Source of the DNA: Progne subis subis
Taxonomy: Eukaryota; Chordata; Aves; Passeriformes; Hirundinidae
Assembly: GCA_022316685.1 (NCBI GenBank)
Contig: JAKJHU010000054.1
Location: 3,074,501 to 3,138,500 of the forward strand
Length of the DNA: 64,000 bases
Direction of reading: 5' to 3'
In this document: positions 41,156 to 55,379 of the stretch, one piece after another
How positions within the stretch are numbered: the stretch's first letter is position 1
Layout of the letters: the number at the start of each line of letters is the position of its first letter
Translations under genes and position numbers: made by a program
Notes under the pieces: generated by a model
Seen by the model: the letters and a program-made list of their open reading frames with translations, nothing else
Told to the model about the DNA's origin: nothing
The model's database searches: none

Positions 41156-44100
41156 GTAAGGGTCGAGTCTGGTTTGATTTAAAGTGCTCATGATAGAAAA
41201 CATGACAAAAATATAATAAAAATAAAAAGGAGTTATTATCTTCAGATCTCTGTGTGTACAGGTGATTTTTTTATTCTAAATGTTTGGAGTGCTTTTGCCT
41301 GGATGAGGAAACAAAACCAGGATTTGTACTCTTAAGGTTTGATTTAGTGGCTGCATATCAATTTGGGATTGAAATGATGACTTGATCTAGTAAGTCTAGA
41401 GCCAAATACCAAAACATGCAGTTGATTGTCTGAGGAGAAAATGGTTTGTGAACCTTTCCTTAGTCTGGGAGCACATGAAAGGACACAGTCCTGTGTTACT
41501 GGATGAAGGTGTATTCTGGTTTATGGGGTTAAAGTCCAGCAAAACCCAGGTGCTGCAGGAGCTGCCACTGCAAGGGTAGAGTTGGCTCTGGGGCTCCAGG
41601 CAGCCTCTTTCAAAGGAGCTGTGACAGGACATTTCTATGCAGATAAGCCTTTGTTTATTAGGCAATCAAATCTCACCTCCACCTGCGCTAACTCCCTAAA
41701 TTTAAGGCCGCTTCCCTAAATTAAACCTTAATTAGCTTCACTATATCCTTCAATTTAAGACATTTGGTGTTTATTATTTCCAGTTATCACAGAAGTCTGA
41801 GAAATAGGGGAGTGGAGAAAAAAAGTTTCTCTTTCTTGCATTAGTCACCTTGGCTGTACCACTTCCAAGTGAAAAAATCAGAGCATGCCTAACAGAGTAA
41901 GTGGGACTCATGTGCAGGTTTGAACACATGCTGGATCACCTCCTGGTGTTTAGTCACTTCCCTGAAAATGCCTGATTTCCCTGCAGCCTGGTTGCTCTTT
42001 CTGCTGACCTACTTTAGAGGTGGTTTCCTCTAAAACTATAAACACAACAGGAAAGGGCACTAAATTCCAATACTGGGAGAGCTCCACTGAAGCAGCAGAG
42101 CCATTTGTCACTTCACTGCTGCATTTAACCCCTATGTAAGAACCCAGATAGATAAGATAGACAGGTTGCCTGTCTAGTATCAGTAAATCTTGCTTTAATG
42201 GTAATAGTGTTAACCTGATCAATTAAACATTAGCACTTATATCTCTTCTTTGGTATTTTTTTGACCTGTACTTCCTCAAAGCAGCTTGAACTGTAGCAAG
42301 AGGGGAAATCCTTGTCTGAGTCTCCTTTGTTCCACGCACTCAGAGCACCTCAGAGTGTTTGGGTTGCGTAGAAGATGCACTGATGCAGCGTCCTTGGTTT
42401 GCTGAGCTTTGATGCTGCAACTCACAGGGTAAAAAAAGATTCTGTTGAAATTGGCTTGGAGAAGTCTGAAACCATTTTGTACGTATGGATTGTTGATTTA
42501 ATTTAAGGGCTGTTTTTAAGGGTTTTTTGTTGTTTTTAAAATTTCTATCTGCAACAGTAAGCTTAGGTGATGCTTGCATTGACAGAGAATTATTTCTTCC
42601 TCCTCTTGCCCTCATACCATAGAGAGCACTTTAAATATGAATTTACTTTTTATCTAATCACCCCACGTCATCATTAATCCATCTATTTTGCTGCTACCCA
42701 GGAAAGCCTTGCATATAAAATGTTGACGTTATCAAATGAGTTTTGGCTGCTGCATCCCAGGGTGTATTTTTCTGCCTCTCCTCATGTGTGTGTGTTTTTA
42801 TTGTGTTGTTTTTTCCTCTTTGTTTCATTCTGACTGCTTTGCTATAACTTGTTTTTCATTTGCTCAGCCCTACAGAGTATGTATTCTGAGGGCAAAAATT
42901 CATTAGGCAGTAATTAAAGCAATGAAGGAGGCATATTAATGTAAAACACTATATTTCTTTTGTAGTTTTCAAGAGATAACTCTTCTGCATGTGTCATTTT
43001 TTAGGAAGTCTTTCAGAAAGTAACAGGGAGCATCTTTCTTTCCCTTAAGATTCCAGAATTCAGAAGAAGCTCAGGCTTCTCAGAAAGTTCTTATTAGTGT
43101 CCTGTGCAAAGTAATTAAAGTTCAGAACTGTTAGTGCTGGTGGAAAGGGCCCTGAGGGGAGGCACAGCCAGTGCTGGGTGTTTGGTTTGAGCTGTGATGG
43201 TTGTTCCTCTGCACACAACTAGAGCTGACAAATGACAGCTGCACCTTCATGTCATCTTCTCAGGAAAGCAAAGGATTGCAGAGGATTGTTTTCTCCACTG
43301 ATAATAAGGGTGGTCTGTTATTGGGGGCACAAGGACATGGAAGAGGGCTGTCTGTCTACCTGGGAAGGGAGCTCTTTTCCCATGAAGGTGCCTATTCTGG
43401 GCTCAGGCGTGGTCCTACTCTGAAGGGACTAGCAAAACAATCTTTAGAGTGATGTAATTTTGGGATACGGGTGGATTGTGGCCAACTAGGGAGAGGAATT
43501 ACTCAGAGAACTCAAAGCAAGAGCTTGTGCAAGTGGCTGGGCTAAACACTGAGCTCTCCCAGCTAAACCTTGGAGGGATCCCATCCTGTAATGCATCTGT
43601 GCTGACCTGCACGTCTTGGATTCCCCTCTTAGGCAGTGACTCCCTGTAGGATCCCCACTGCAGGACACCAGCTGAGTTTGTTCCCTCCTGGGTCACCACA
43701 CGGACGTTGTGGGTGCAGTTTGCCCTTTGTGATCCTCCTTCCTTCATGGCAGGAAGGCTGGAAGGAAAGCAGCTTTCATGCTTCCATCCTGCACCCCTGC
43801 CCCTCCTTCTTGATGTCCTGGACTCTTGCCAGCCTGTGACCAACTGTCCCCAAGAAATATTTGCTTCCTGTTTTTCTTGCTTAAACCTCCAGAGGCCTTG
43901 TTTTTCATGAATAAAATATGAGCTGTTCTCCTGGAGCCATGAAGGGAGGAAACCACTGCCAGTGCTTTTTATTGCTGTGGTTGCTGATGCCTCTGGCCTC
44001 ACTGAAAAGAACAGAGGAGAGAGGAAAAGGCCTGAGGATTTAGTCCAGTGACTGTTGGCAGTGTGAGCTGTGCTGTCTGGAGCCAATACTGAGGAACAGC

Positions 44101-47100
44101 TGACTTTGCAATACCTTATTTCAAGCCGTTTGTAACTAAGAATTTAAAACATTTCCATTTGAACTGAAAATTTTGATTATCTTTTTCTCAGAACATTGCT
44201 AATGCTTGGTTTTCAGTCTCTTCCCCACCATTTTTTTTCCTTATTTTATTATTTGTTCCAGATGAATGTAGAATTGTACAATCTCTTGTCATAGCTGAAT
44301 CACACCTTGATTTTTTCTATCAGTTTCAAGAGTTTACCAAGATTCTTTTGAATTAGTTTAATTTTCCTTGCAGCTCCTCTTGTCTTGGCACTTTGTTCAG
44401 ATTTAATAGACAGGACATGCAAACAATAATATTAAATAATAGTGTATACCCTGCTGGTTACTGTGCTTGAGCTCCTAATTTGAAACTTAATGGATGAAAT
44501 GAAGGGATGTCAAATATTACATTCTTACCCATATGAGTAAATACCAAAAGTATTTACCATGTTTTTTGTTTTCTGGGCTTTAGGAACTATTATACCCTAA
44601 ACATCATTTGTCCTGGAGATTTCCAGGCTGCCAAGCAAAGCTTTTCATGTAGGTATTTCTTTTCACTGTTATACGGCTACCAGAGCTGAGATCCAAGACT
44701 GATTCCCACACCGTTTCTGGATCCTCCTTGATAATTCTCCCAAGACAGTCCCTGAATTCAGTACTCATTTCAGCTAAGAATAGGTCAGTTTGGTAGATAT
44801 ATTTTCATGATTGTTTCCAAGTCTGTTCTGGGATTTTGCTTTCCAGTTCTGCATGTCTGCTTGTCAGTGACATTTTGATAGAAACTTTACCTGAATAGCT
44901 AAAAACCTCTTTCATCCAGGCAGCACATTTACTGAAAAAAGATGCTGCCAAGAGACATGTAGCAAAACTGAACCAGGAAATTTTGAAATGTCTTGCCCAA
45001 GAAGAGAGAGGTTTGGCCTTAGAGTGTGGCCTGTATTGCCTATACTGAGCACATTTGACTTCCTCTTTAAATGACTTACATAATTACATTTGTGCAGTGT
45101 TTATTCATATTAATAAGCATGTCTATATGCATGTATTTACGTGTTTGTACATGCAGGGTATTTGTGTATGACACTGTATAGGTTTGGTTAAATACAAGTT
45201 GACCAACAACTCAGAGAAAGGTCTTAGATTTTGAAGAATGTTACTTTTAATCCATAAAACATGAAATGCAGATTCCCCCACCTCTACAATGGATATTTGG
45301 TGATTATTTGGTTATTTCATCCACTTCTCTGTTAAATTAAACAAAGTTGTTCAAGACATTTGCTCAGTATTTCCGTTGTTATTAATGTAAAACATGGTTT
45401 ATTGCCGCACTAGAGAAGGATTCTTAGTCAGGCAAGGTGCTTCCCAAGCAGTAGGGCTGTATAAACTGTGTGCTCTAAGTCCTCTGTGACTCTGCTGTTC
45501 TTCAGAGACATCCCTTTTTGTCTGATCAGTGAATTCCTATTTTAAAACCTCCTGAAATGTCATGACACAAGGTGATAATGGTGCTGAAAGGCCACAAAAT
45601 GTTACATACTGTCATTAGGGTGAACGTCAGCTGGACTTGAGCTGCTGCTTTCTCTGCCTTTCAGGGATTCATCTCCTGTTGAGGGGCGATACAGGAGTAC
45701 AGATGCCACCTGCACTGAGTTCCTTCACTGTAGCAGACTTGTTGGAGTGGAATAGAGAAATGCAGAGCTGCAAACACAATCTTTGCTGTAAAATGCATCT
45801 ATAGAGGCTTTAAAAACAGGATTGATTGTACAGATTATCAGCCAGAAGCTTCACTGGGCTTTACTGTGAGTGGATGGTTTGACCTAATACAACCAGAATA
45901 CAGCAAAGTGCCCTCTACGAACTTCCCTTGTGTCAGTGCATTGTAATAATCACAACTGGAAATATTATTGCTTCTAGAAAATAACCTCAGGATACAATGC
46001 TACAGCATGTTGTGTGCTATTAGATATATGCACGCCAAGTGAAAGATGTACAGAGGAACCTGATACACCTCACCTGGTCTAGACTGTAGATTATAAATCA
46101 GCTTATTAGAACTGGAATTTTATGGAAATGAATGACTGAAAAGAAAGCTGCCAGAAGTAGACTTTATTTCCCCAGTACATTAGGCAGTGTAAACAAGTTG
46201 ACTTCTTTATGCATGCTGGAAAATGGAGTAGAAGGACAGAGTATAATTAGAAAATCCTATGCTGCAGCAAAGTGGCTCTTTCTTGAAGAAATGAAGGATT
46301 TAGAAACTAAAAGCTTATGCTGTCTCTTAATGACATCCCACTGCACCCCAAAAATATAACACTGGGAAAGGTTTGACCCTGATTAGGGAACTGTGCACCT
46401 GCAAGCCACAGCACAGCAGTGCACACTTGCTGTGGAGCTGACTGTCATGGTGTGATTAATCTAATTGATTTCCTGGACATAGCTCCTGTAGGTGAAGTGA
46501 ACCTGCACTTAGGACTTTTGCTGAATTTGTGCTGCCATTCCTCCTTGAACTCAGCAGGCTGGGAGCACAATGTGCTTCCTAGAACTGGGTGCTTGGATGA
46601 AGTTTCATGGCAATGAGAGACAAAATCATCTCCCTCACTGAGAGAGGCCCACAGCCAGCTGTGGGATGTCGGCTGTGGAGCTGGGGACTGATTGCAAACT
46701 GCTGCTGCAGAGATCAGGGACTCCCAGGAGGGCTGGGAGGCAGCATGTCCTTGCTGCGGCCTGGGCTTTGGCAGTCTCCAGGCACATTTCCTGTGAAAAC
46801 AAATGGCAGAATTATTGTGGGACAGGCCTTGTTTTGTGTTGGGAATGACACCCGCCTCCTGCAAGCCCACAGTGGTACAGGAGAAGTATTTCACTCTTTA
46901 ATCTGCTTCTGGGATACAGGTATACAAGATTTTTCATATACTTGACACCTCTCAAAACAGCACAGTCCAAAGGCAGCAATGATGGAGTGAATCCAACAAG
47001 GTTCTACTTTCTTTTCATCTGCTGCCCAGACTGACCTGCTTATATACTTCTAGATCTACCAGGGACACAAACTGGTCTTTGAATACAGCAATATGGTTGA

Positions 47101-47700
47101 TTTGAAACGTGGGGATAGGGAGAGTGAAACTGCTGTGCAAGTTTGAAGTGCTGTTTACAGCACTAATATCCTATTTTACTTCTGATATCCCCTTTATGTT
47201 CCATGGAAACAACTTCAGGGCTTCAGTCACATCAGCTCTGTGAAGAAGGATCTGCATGAGCTGGGTATTCTACGTGGGGAAATTCAGACTTCAACTCCTT
47301 GACTATTGGGACCTGAAAGTCACAGCAGTATGTCATCTGCAAGGCAATTTTCTCTGGAAGTGCAATATGGCTTTGTTTTGTGACCTTGATGTCACAAAGC
47401 ATTAATAATCTCTTAAACCTATCCCACTTGAAAACAAACCCCAACAAGGTACAATCATTTGTTTTGATTTTGGGTTGGTATTTATAGTCTGCTTAAAAAT
47501 CCCAGCTTGTGGTGTGGTACATAGGTGTGACTGCAGTGGGTTTCTCTGCCAAACTTGCCTGGATAAAACAAATAAATGAATTTTAGGCGGACAGCTGTTT
47601 CCATGACATTTTAAGCCCAGTTTTTAAGTATCTTCATCTCTTTTCTTAGCATGCTAAATGGGGGAAGTACATGTCTTAATTCATATTTGTGTTTTGCATA

Positions 47701-47766
47701 CCAAAAAAAAAAAAAAAAAAACCAACAAAAAAAACCAACCAAAAAAAACCCAAAAAACCCCAAAAG
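47701..47766. repeat. A-rich tract grading into A(n)C(n) units
   Basis: A run of about 18 A residues passes into ACCAACA8CCAACCA8CCCA6CCCC, so C clusters become longer to the right. Perhaps a degenerate tail or expanding microsatellite. Non-coding. Confidence 0.75.
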
Positions 47767-48867
47767 TTCTATTAATTTCTTATTTCCTTTCTTCAATAAA
47801 CATCTCAGCTAGTAACCTGCTAATTCTATTCTGTTACCACAAATTCTTAGAAGTATTGCAAAAGATGTGAAATGAAAGGTACAGGTGGATTACTGACTGG
47901 AACAGACCTGATGTCTATTCAGGCAAACACCCCCTTTGAGAAGCTCACTGTTACCAAGGGCTCAAAGAAAAGAGAAATAAACCTTAAGTGTGATATACAA
48001 CAATCTCAGAATCTGTTCAGAGAAGTTTACTTTTCTTCAAGAGTTGAGTTGTCTCATACTTTTAAATTCTAATTAGAAGTAACATTGTTACTGTTGCAAT
48101 ATAAATATGTTAATTACCTTTAATATATTCTGGCATTGGATTCCTCAGGATAATTTACCTTAATTGCATTTTCCCACTTGTTAGCTTTATATTTGGGGTT
48201 TTTTTCACTTATTAACTTCATATTTGTTGTATATTATATTGAGCTTGTCTGTCAGTACTTAGAACTAATAGCCTTAGCTATTTTAATGTGTGCCTTCCGT
48301 ATTCATTCTGATGGGTTCAAAGCACTTTACAGATCAGGTCGGTATCATTGTTTCTCTTCTGTTGTTAAGATGGAGGGAGTTTCCATTTTACACCAGCAGT
48401 AAAACCAAAGAATGGATTAGGATCCAATTCTCATGTGTCGCTGTACAGTGCTCTATAGAACGCCACACTGGCTGCATTTTCACAGTGATTCTTTCTTACT
48501 GGAACACATGTAGTTTATGCAATGCAATTAATACAACTAAATTGACAGGAAACTGAAGAAGCAGTGTGCAAGTTCCTGGATCTGGGTTATATCATTTGAC
48601 AGCCAAAATCCATGTTATAAAGGATTTTCTGTAATAAACATTCTAAAATGAAAATGAACACCTGGCAAAGGATCAAGCTTTCTCAACCTTTCTACATCTG
48701 TTCTAGTAAGGCTGGGATTTCTGGGAGTCAAGGCTGCCCTTGAGGCTTACAAGGCTTACAAGTCCTGGCAATCACTGCAGCAATATCCAGTTGGTGAGTG
48801 AGGTCATTTGGGGCATCTTGCTACTCTTCTGTCACAGGACATAATACTTCTGCATAAAGAAATAGCC

Positions 48868-48924
48868 TCCTTCTTACAAACGTTTTCTTTAAACCTCCTT
48901 TTTACAAACCTTTTCTTTAAACCT
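48868..48924. repeat. Tandem duplication of a ~29-bp unit
   Basis: TTCTTACAAACGTTTTCTTT followed by AAACCTCC is repeated immediately as TTTTTACAAACCTTTTCTTT followed by AAACCTG. Two copies with two substitutions. Confidence 0.8.
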
Positions 48925-50492
48925 GTTACCATCTTACTGAGAACTGTCAGCAGGGATCAGTGGATGGTTCTCCAGTGCCCTCCTTGGTGACAGGATTACA
49001 GCCCATTCCATCACTACACGATGTGCTGAGGGTTTGGGCTGTGTATTTATGCTCTGCCCATTACTGTGGTATTTAAATTAGGCCAGACGTGGTCTTTGGT
49101 TGGAACCCCTCCTTAATTAAAAGCAGGAAGCAGAGGGCAGTCAGTTGTGCTGTTAATAGCCTCCTACCCTTTCCAGACTCCTCCTGCTTTACACTGCTAT
49201 TCCATACCTCACAAACAGCTCTGGCAGAGCTCATTGTTGTGAGATTGACATCTCACATGACACAAACCTGTCTGGGACCAAGTGGCTGCTGTAGTGACTG
49301 GAAATCGGTGGACTGTGGGTGTGATCCTGCATGGACCGTGGGCCTTTATGCTCCAATTTCTCTCATCTGCCAGTTGTTACGGAGATTGTTTCTTGTGTGC
49401 CTTGGGATCTTTTGGAAAACATTCCCTATGTTAAATTACAGTGTCAGAGCCTTTTTAAGGATAGTTTTGCTTTTCTGGAGAATTCAAGGCTGAGAAACTG
49501 AACTGGATGTTTCAGTGGTCAGTGCCTACAGCCACAGCAGCAAACCAAACCACGTCCATGCGCTGCCTGACAAAGACATTTTAAAAGCCTGGCTCTTCTC
49601 TTAAGTGTCAACATTAAAGCCTCTTTTCCCTCCCCTTCCCCATTAAATACAGCTTTGGTTGTAGGTACTGAAATCTTTTTTGATGTCTTGGACAGAGGTA
49701 GGAAACTTTTTCATCCTGGCTCCTGTCCCTCAACTTTGATCTTCTAACAGGCTCCAGTTCATGAAAAGGAAGGAGGATTCTCCTGCCTCTCACAGTACAT
49801 TCTGTAGCTCTGCTAGAAAACATCTGGTGCTTCTTTTGGGTCTAAAGAAGTCTTTGTGGCAAGGCCCAAACAATAGGGAAATAAACAGCTTTTTTCTTTT
49901 TTCTCACAAAGTACAGCTTGGCTCCAGTTTGTTACAGAACTTGTTTGATGAGGTCAAAGAACACAAAAAATCTTGACACCCCTGGTGACTATAAGAAAAG
50001 GTATATAGAGTGGAATACGTTTTTGACATCCAATGAAAAATATTGATCCAGAAGGAATTTTGATTTGCCATGCAGAGACTGAGCTTGGAGGGTTTGCAGG
50101 CATGCCCATGATGCTTTGACAACTGGAAAACTGCAGAGTTACGGGGGATCTCTGTCTCCCTGCTTTTTAGAGGACATGTGGAACTATACAGAGAATTACC
50201 AGAGGCTTTATAAAACAGGCTATGCTTCACCTAATCAATAGAGTGTAGGACACCACACTGGGAGCCTTAAGGCTGGCTTTCTTCTCTGGATTGAATGTGT
50301 ATAAAGAGAAGTGCATGAACTGAATGAAGAACATGATAATGCCCAGGGTCTGGTTACCTGGATTCTGTCTGTTAGAGGGGCCTTTGGCTAATAAAGTTAT
50401 GACAGAGGACTCACAACTGACACCATGAATGGTTTAGAGCATCAGCACCTTAGTAATATACTTTATTATATCCAACCTTTGATACCCTTCAA

Positions 50493-50524
50493 TATGCATA
50501 TATATAAATATATATATATGCATA
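50493..50524. repeat. Perfect AT-rich palindrome, 14-bp arms
   Basis: TATGCATATATATA (50493-50506), spacer AATA, then TATATATATGCATA (50511-50524), the exact reverse complement. Could extrude as a hairpin or cruciform. Confidence 0.9.
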
Positions 50525-53500
50525 ACACCTGTGTGCCCTTTTACCCTTTTGTGATTGGTCAATACACATCAACATTCCATGATTCCTTTTCCTTCAGGGC
50601 TGTTCACCTTCTTACACAGCTGCACGTTATCAGGGGCAAGATTGCCTGTAGCACTATCTCTATTCTTTTACAATCCATTCTCCCAAAAATCCCTCTCAAA
50701 TTTGATTCTAAGTCTACAAAATAAGGTGGTTTTTTCTCACCTTTGAGGTCAGGAGGCTTACAAGTCTCTTTTATCTCTATGCCAGCCTGGGTAAGTGCAG
50801 CTGACAGTTGCCCTGGTGTTTGAAAATGAGCTAAGTAAAGGATAGTCTGCTCTTTAGTCTTGATTTAGACAAGCAACAAGGTTTAGAGCAATAACAGGGA
50901 AAATAAATACGTGGTACTGTGCTGGAATGGTTTGTTCACTACTTAACCTCTGTTTTTTTACTGTGTTGTTCTCTGCCCCCATGAATAAGATGTTATGCTC
51001 ATTACTGCCAAATCTCCCTTCAGTCTCTCCATGCTCTGATCTGCCTGTATTACTTTTTTCAGTCATGCTTAGCTGTAGATGTTTGATTTTGAAATGGAGA
51101 TGTCAACCAACATATTTCTGTTTCAGCTGAATGGACAGATATATTCACACATTTTCTTTCTTCTGACTCACTTCATCTGTAAAGAGGATCTTCATCTTCA
51201 GACAACTATTTAATAAAAGAGCTATTCCAAGTTCTCCACGGCCAGTGTGAACTTGCATAGGGCATTTGGACAAACATGGTATCAGAGGACAGAATTTCAG
51301 GCAGCCTCCATTTAATGGATGCTGAATTTCTCTGAACATCCACTTGCCTTTGGGCTCATGGGCAGGAAACAGCCTTTGTGATGAAAATGGCACTATTTCT
51401 TCAACCGTGCAGCGTTATCCATCTTACAGTTTTGTGTTTGTGTGAGTGCTGTCCCACATTCCTTGCAATCATTGCCACTGCAGCAAGGTAGTTCACTTCT
51501 AAAATGTAGAACAACAGGAACTAGACTGTGCTAATGATTACATTATACTGATGGTTGGAGTTTAAGTAACAGCTAATGCACTAATTTCAGTATAGGAAAT
51601 ATACTAAAAAAGCAGTAAGAGCTCCTCTTGATCTTCATAATTAATGAGAACTGCCATGATCCTTCAACATATTTCTACCCACACTTCCTTTTATGTTAAG
51701 GAGTATACAGGAACTCACAGATGTCAGCTGGCAGAAAGCCTTTCACAAAGCACTTTCCAGCACACTGCACAAGCCACATGTGCTCCCCTGAAGGGTCCCG
51801 GAGCCAGATCTTGCCCATGTTGAATCCTGGCCAAAAGTCTCATTTCTTCCAGTGAAACAGAACAAAGTGAGGCCTTCAGACAAGAGTGTACCCAACACAC
51901 TCCTCTGAGCTATGTGTACCCTAAATAAAAACCATCAGTTGTGCTGAGTGTTTCTGGAAGGGAGATGAGTGGGATTCTCATCACTCAACTTTAAACATCT
52001 CATTTGGCTAGCTCTCAAATCTCTCTTTAATTCATGGATGGAAGGAAGCATCATTAGAGAGCAATTCATCCATTTTAGGTGTCTGCAGTACAATGAGGGG
52101 AATTCTACCACAGTGCCTGTTCCTCTGCATTCATTATATAGAAAGCCTAGATAGTTGGCTTGGATATAAATGTCTGAAGATGAGAGGTTTCTCTCACCTA
52201 TCTAGATACAACAGAATCTGCAGGATATTAGAGGCTTTGTGGTGGCTCTGGGTCAGAAAACAGATGCCTGAAAACATGTCACCACTTGGCTGAATCATTG
52301 CAACCATGCAAGATCTTAATTTTAACTTAAAGACTGTTTACAAGAAGTTCCTAAACTTTAGTCTTGGCCTAGAATGAGTAAGGACTAAAGCAGCCACTGA
52401 TCCTCAAGATAAGAAGGTCTTTCAGCAGCTCTGTAATCAAAGGAAAAAAAAATGCTTTTTTTTTTTTTTTTTTTTTTAGATCACTGCTTTAATCTTGTTC
52501 CTCCCACCAATGCTGGAATTTCGTGTTCTGCCACCAGATGCAGAAGGCTCTTTATAGTGTCAGCCTGAACGAACAGTAGGAGCTTACGCTGTCATTGCAG
52601 CTGCACCTTTGAGGTGTTGGAAGTAACTGAAAGTTGACAGTAATGAAGTTGTGCAAAATTTTCAAATATAGCTTCTGCCACCACTCAGTTCCCACAGTGC
52701 ATGGGCAGGGATTTCTAGGCCTGTGGTAGGGAAAAGAATGAAAGGATTCAACTCTGAAGCCCTCATTGACATCTGTGGTCTTGATGTCACCCCTTCATGT
52801 GGCCTTTATTTGAACTGTCATCTTTAAAAGGTTGCTGCCTTTGGGGAACAAGTGAAGGATTGGGGCACCAGGGTGGGTAACTTACTGGTATATGAAAAGT
52901 TGAGTCTCATCAGCTCTTTGTGGAGAGGTACTTTATCTCCTGATGCTGGTGAATAAAATGGAAAGGTACTTGAACACTTTGGCTGTCTTTATTTAAATAA
53001 TACAGACAACAGTAAAACAGAAGGTGATTGCTCTATTTGTTTCCCTAGATGCAGGCATGAGTATTCCCTTGGTTTTTACATTACATTGTCTGTGTAATGC
53101 TTCTGTTTGCAGAATAATTGAAAAGAAAACAGCAGTGAAGTTTTTCAGAGATCCCAACAGCTAATGCAAATACTTGTCAAATCACAGTAATGGATCAGTC
53201 AAGTGGAGACAGTTTTGCCTATGTGAGAAGTCACTTTTCAAAACGAGATATTTATCATATCACAGAAAACAAGAGGGTAGTAGAGAGTATTATCAGGCAA
53301 ATGTGATAACCCAGAGATGTCAGAGATCACAAACCAGCTCTCTACACATAATGGTTTAATCAAAGTCATTATTCTGCTCACCTGTGTAAAATTAACAAGT
53401 CCTCACATCTGCACAGGCTGAAACTTTAGTGTCTTCTGTGCTCTCCCATGTCTGGGACATCAGTGCAGGGGTTTTTGCCTGCCCACAAGCTCCTGTGAAT

Positions 53501-54904
53501 AAATAAAGATTGTTGGGAAATAGCAGCATCTGAGGGACGATGGCATTTCAACATTTATAGTCATCCTGAAGCTTTGTGACAAGCAGGTATAACAAAAGCT
53601 TTGTGCGAGAACACTTGATAGAAGACACAAATTCAAGTCTACAGGCGCTTCAGCCACATCACTGCCAGAGCTCTGCCCCTGGATGATCTTTCTTGCTCTC
53701 CCTGGAAATTCCCCTGAGAAAGTTTAGTCAGAGAGGCAGATTTGTGAGAATGATTCAAGGAGACGACTATAAGAGCTGTGAACTTTTTTCTAGCTTCATC
53801 GTATTGAAGCCAGTGGGCTTGATTCTCCTCCCAGACCTTCTTTGTCATCACGTAGACACAGGGCTGTAATTTAAACATTTATGTGGAAGTTATTTGTACT
53901 AAGAACAAATCAGTATGTATAAGTTAAGCATAAAACTGCACAATTGATCAAAAATGAGGTTTAACTTCTAATCAATTCCTGATTTGAAATCCTACCCTGA
54001 AGCACCTGAAAACATTAAAGAGGATTTTTTTCCCAGAACTGCTCTGAATTTACTCTCCTTACCAAATGCATGACTGCATGCAATGCTTCTTGTTAGTCTC
54101 ACAAAGGGAGGTCACCATCATTGCTCTGCCACCGTTTGGATCAGGAAAGAGGCTTGGATCTCAGGATGGGAACTGACTGAGCTGGCAAATCAGGGGTGGA
54201 GCTGGATGGAGAAGTGAGAAGTCTTGTTGGAGCCCAAGCCTGATTCAAGAGGCACCTTCTCATCTGGCTCCTCTTCTGGCACCATACTGTCTCCCTAGGC
54301 AACTATAGAGAGGAGACAAAAATTCTTGTACACAGAACTGCAGAGCTATGACTTGAGCTTGGATGTAGGAAAATGTCAGGGAAATACAGCGAACTAGCAG
54401 TTGAAGCAGAGGCGTTGAAGTCAGGTGCTTCAGGTTCTATTTTTGGTTTGGACCAGCCATTTCACTTCTCACTTTGGCTTCCCCTCTGCAAGATGAAAAA
54501 TGAGGATGCCTGTGGCTTCCTCCTGGGGCTGGATCATCTTGTTAAAGCCAGGATTGTCAAATCTCATATTCTGGATGATGCTCAGTTGACCTCAGCTCTA
54601 TTCTTCTCTGCTTTGGTGCCTGCACCTCCTTCATTTCTATCTCCCCTCTGCTTTCTTTGGGCCCCCACAGGCAAAACAGCGTCACAGCAACAAATCTCAG
54701 GATTGCTGCTGGGTGGGAGCCTCCTGTTTCTGTATAACCTGGGGCCTTCCACCAGAGCATCTGATGTGCAAAATATCATGGGCTACCCCGTGGGTGATGT
54801 GGGGTGTCTGTAGAGGTGGTAAAGTACACTGAGCAGAGTTATGGCCCTTGTGCAAAGCACTTCCATTCCTGTCTAAACCAGGGATGCAGTTTCAGGGCAC
54901 AGGC

Positions 54905-55370
54905 ACTAGACAGTGGCTGGAACGTGTACAGGGAAAGGCAGCAGAGCTGGAAAGGATCTGGTGCACAGGTCTGGTGAGGAGTGGCTGAGGGAGCTGGGGG
55001 TGCTCCTTTTCCTGGAGAAAAGGGAGGTTCAGGGGGGATCTTCTCACTCCCCACAGCTCCCTGACAGGAGGGGCAACCAGGTGGAGGTCAGGCTCTGCTC
55101 CCAGGGAACAAGGGACAAGAGAAAACAGCCTCTAGTAGCACCAGGGGAGGTTTGGATGGGATGTTATGGAAAATTTCCTCATGAAAAGGGCTGTGAAGCC
55201 CTGGCACAGGCTGCCTAGGACAGAGGTGGAGTCACAGACTCTGGAGGGATTTAACAGATGTGTAGAATTAGCACTTGGGGACATGGGTTAGTGGTGGCCT
55301 TGGCAGTGCTGGGGGACTGGTTGGACTCGATGAGTTTAAAAGGGTTTTCCAACCCAAATGATTGCATGGC
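54905..55370 (+). mobile_element. CR1 LINE 3' portion, about 465 bp
   Basis: Sense CR1 3' region with its usual landmarks in order: GAGGAGTGGCTGAGGGAGCT, CTGGAGAAAAGGGAGGTTCA, ACAAGGGACAAGAGAAAACA, CACCAGGGGAGGTTTGGATG, TTAGTGGTGGCCTTGGCAGT, GGTTGGACTCGATGAG and the terminal TTTTCCAACCCAAATGATTG. It lies directly beside the CLIP2 CpG island and is the longest and best preserved CR1 tail in the window. Confidence 0.95.
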
Positions 55371-55379
55371 CCTGCCCCG

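Larger units (their letters stand above)
35781..55379. other. Intergenic spacer between RFC2 and the CLIP2 candidate
   Basis: About 19.6 kb, mostly AT-rich, without a recognisable protein gene. Frames above 100 codons exist (for example 43499-44086 minus and 54373-54813 plus) but show no family signature. Items listed separately: CR1 fragments at 36052 and 54905, a direct-repeat bracketed segment at 37968-38352, an exon-like 93-mer at 41063, an A-rich run at 47701, a 29-bp duplication at 48868 and a palindrome at 50493. Poly-T runs occur near 36257, 37056 and 52458. Confidence 0.6.
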
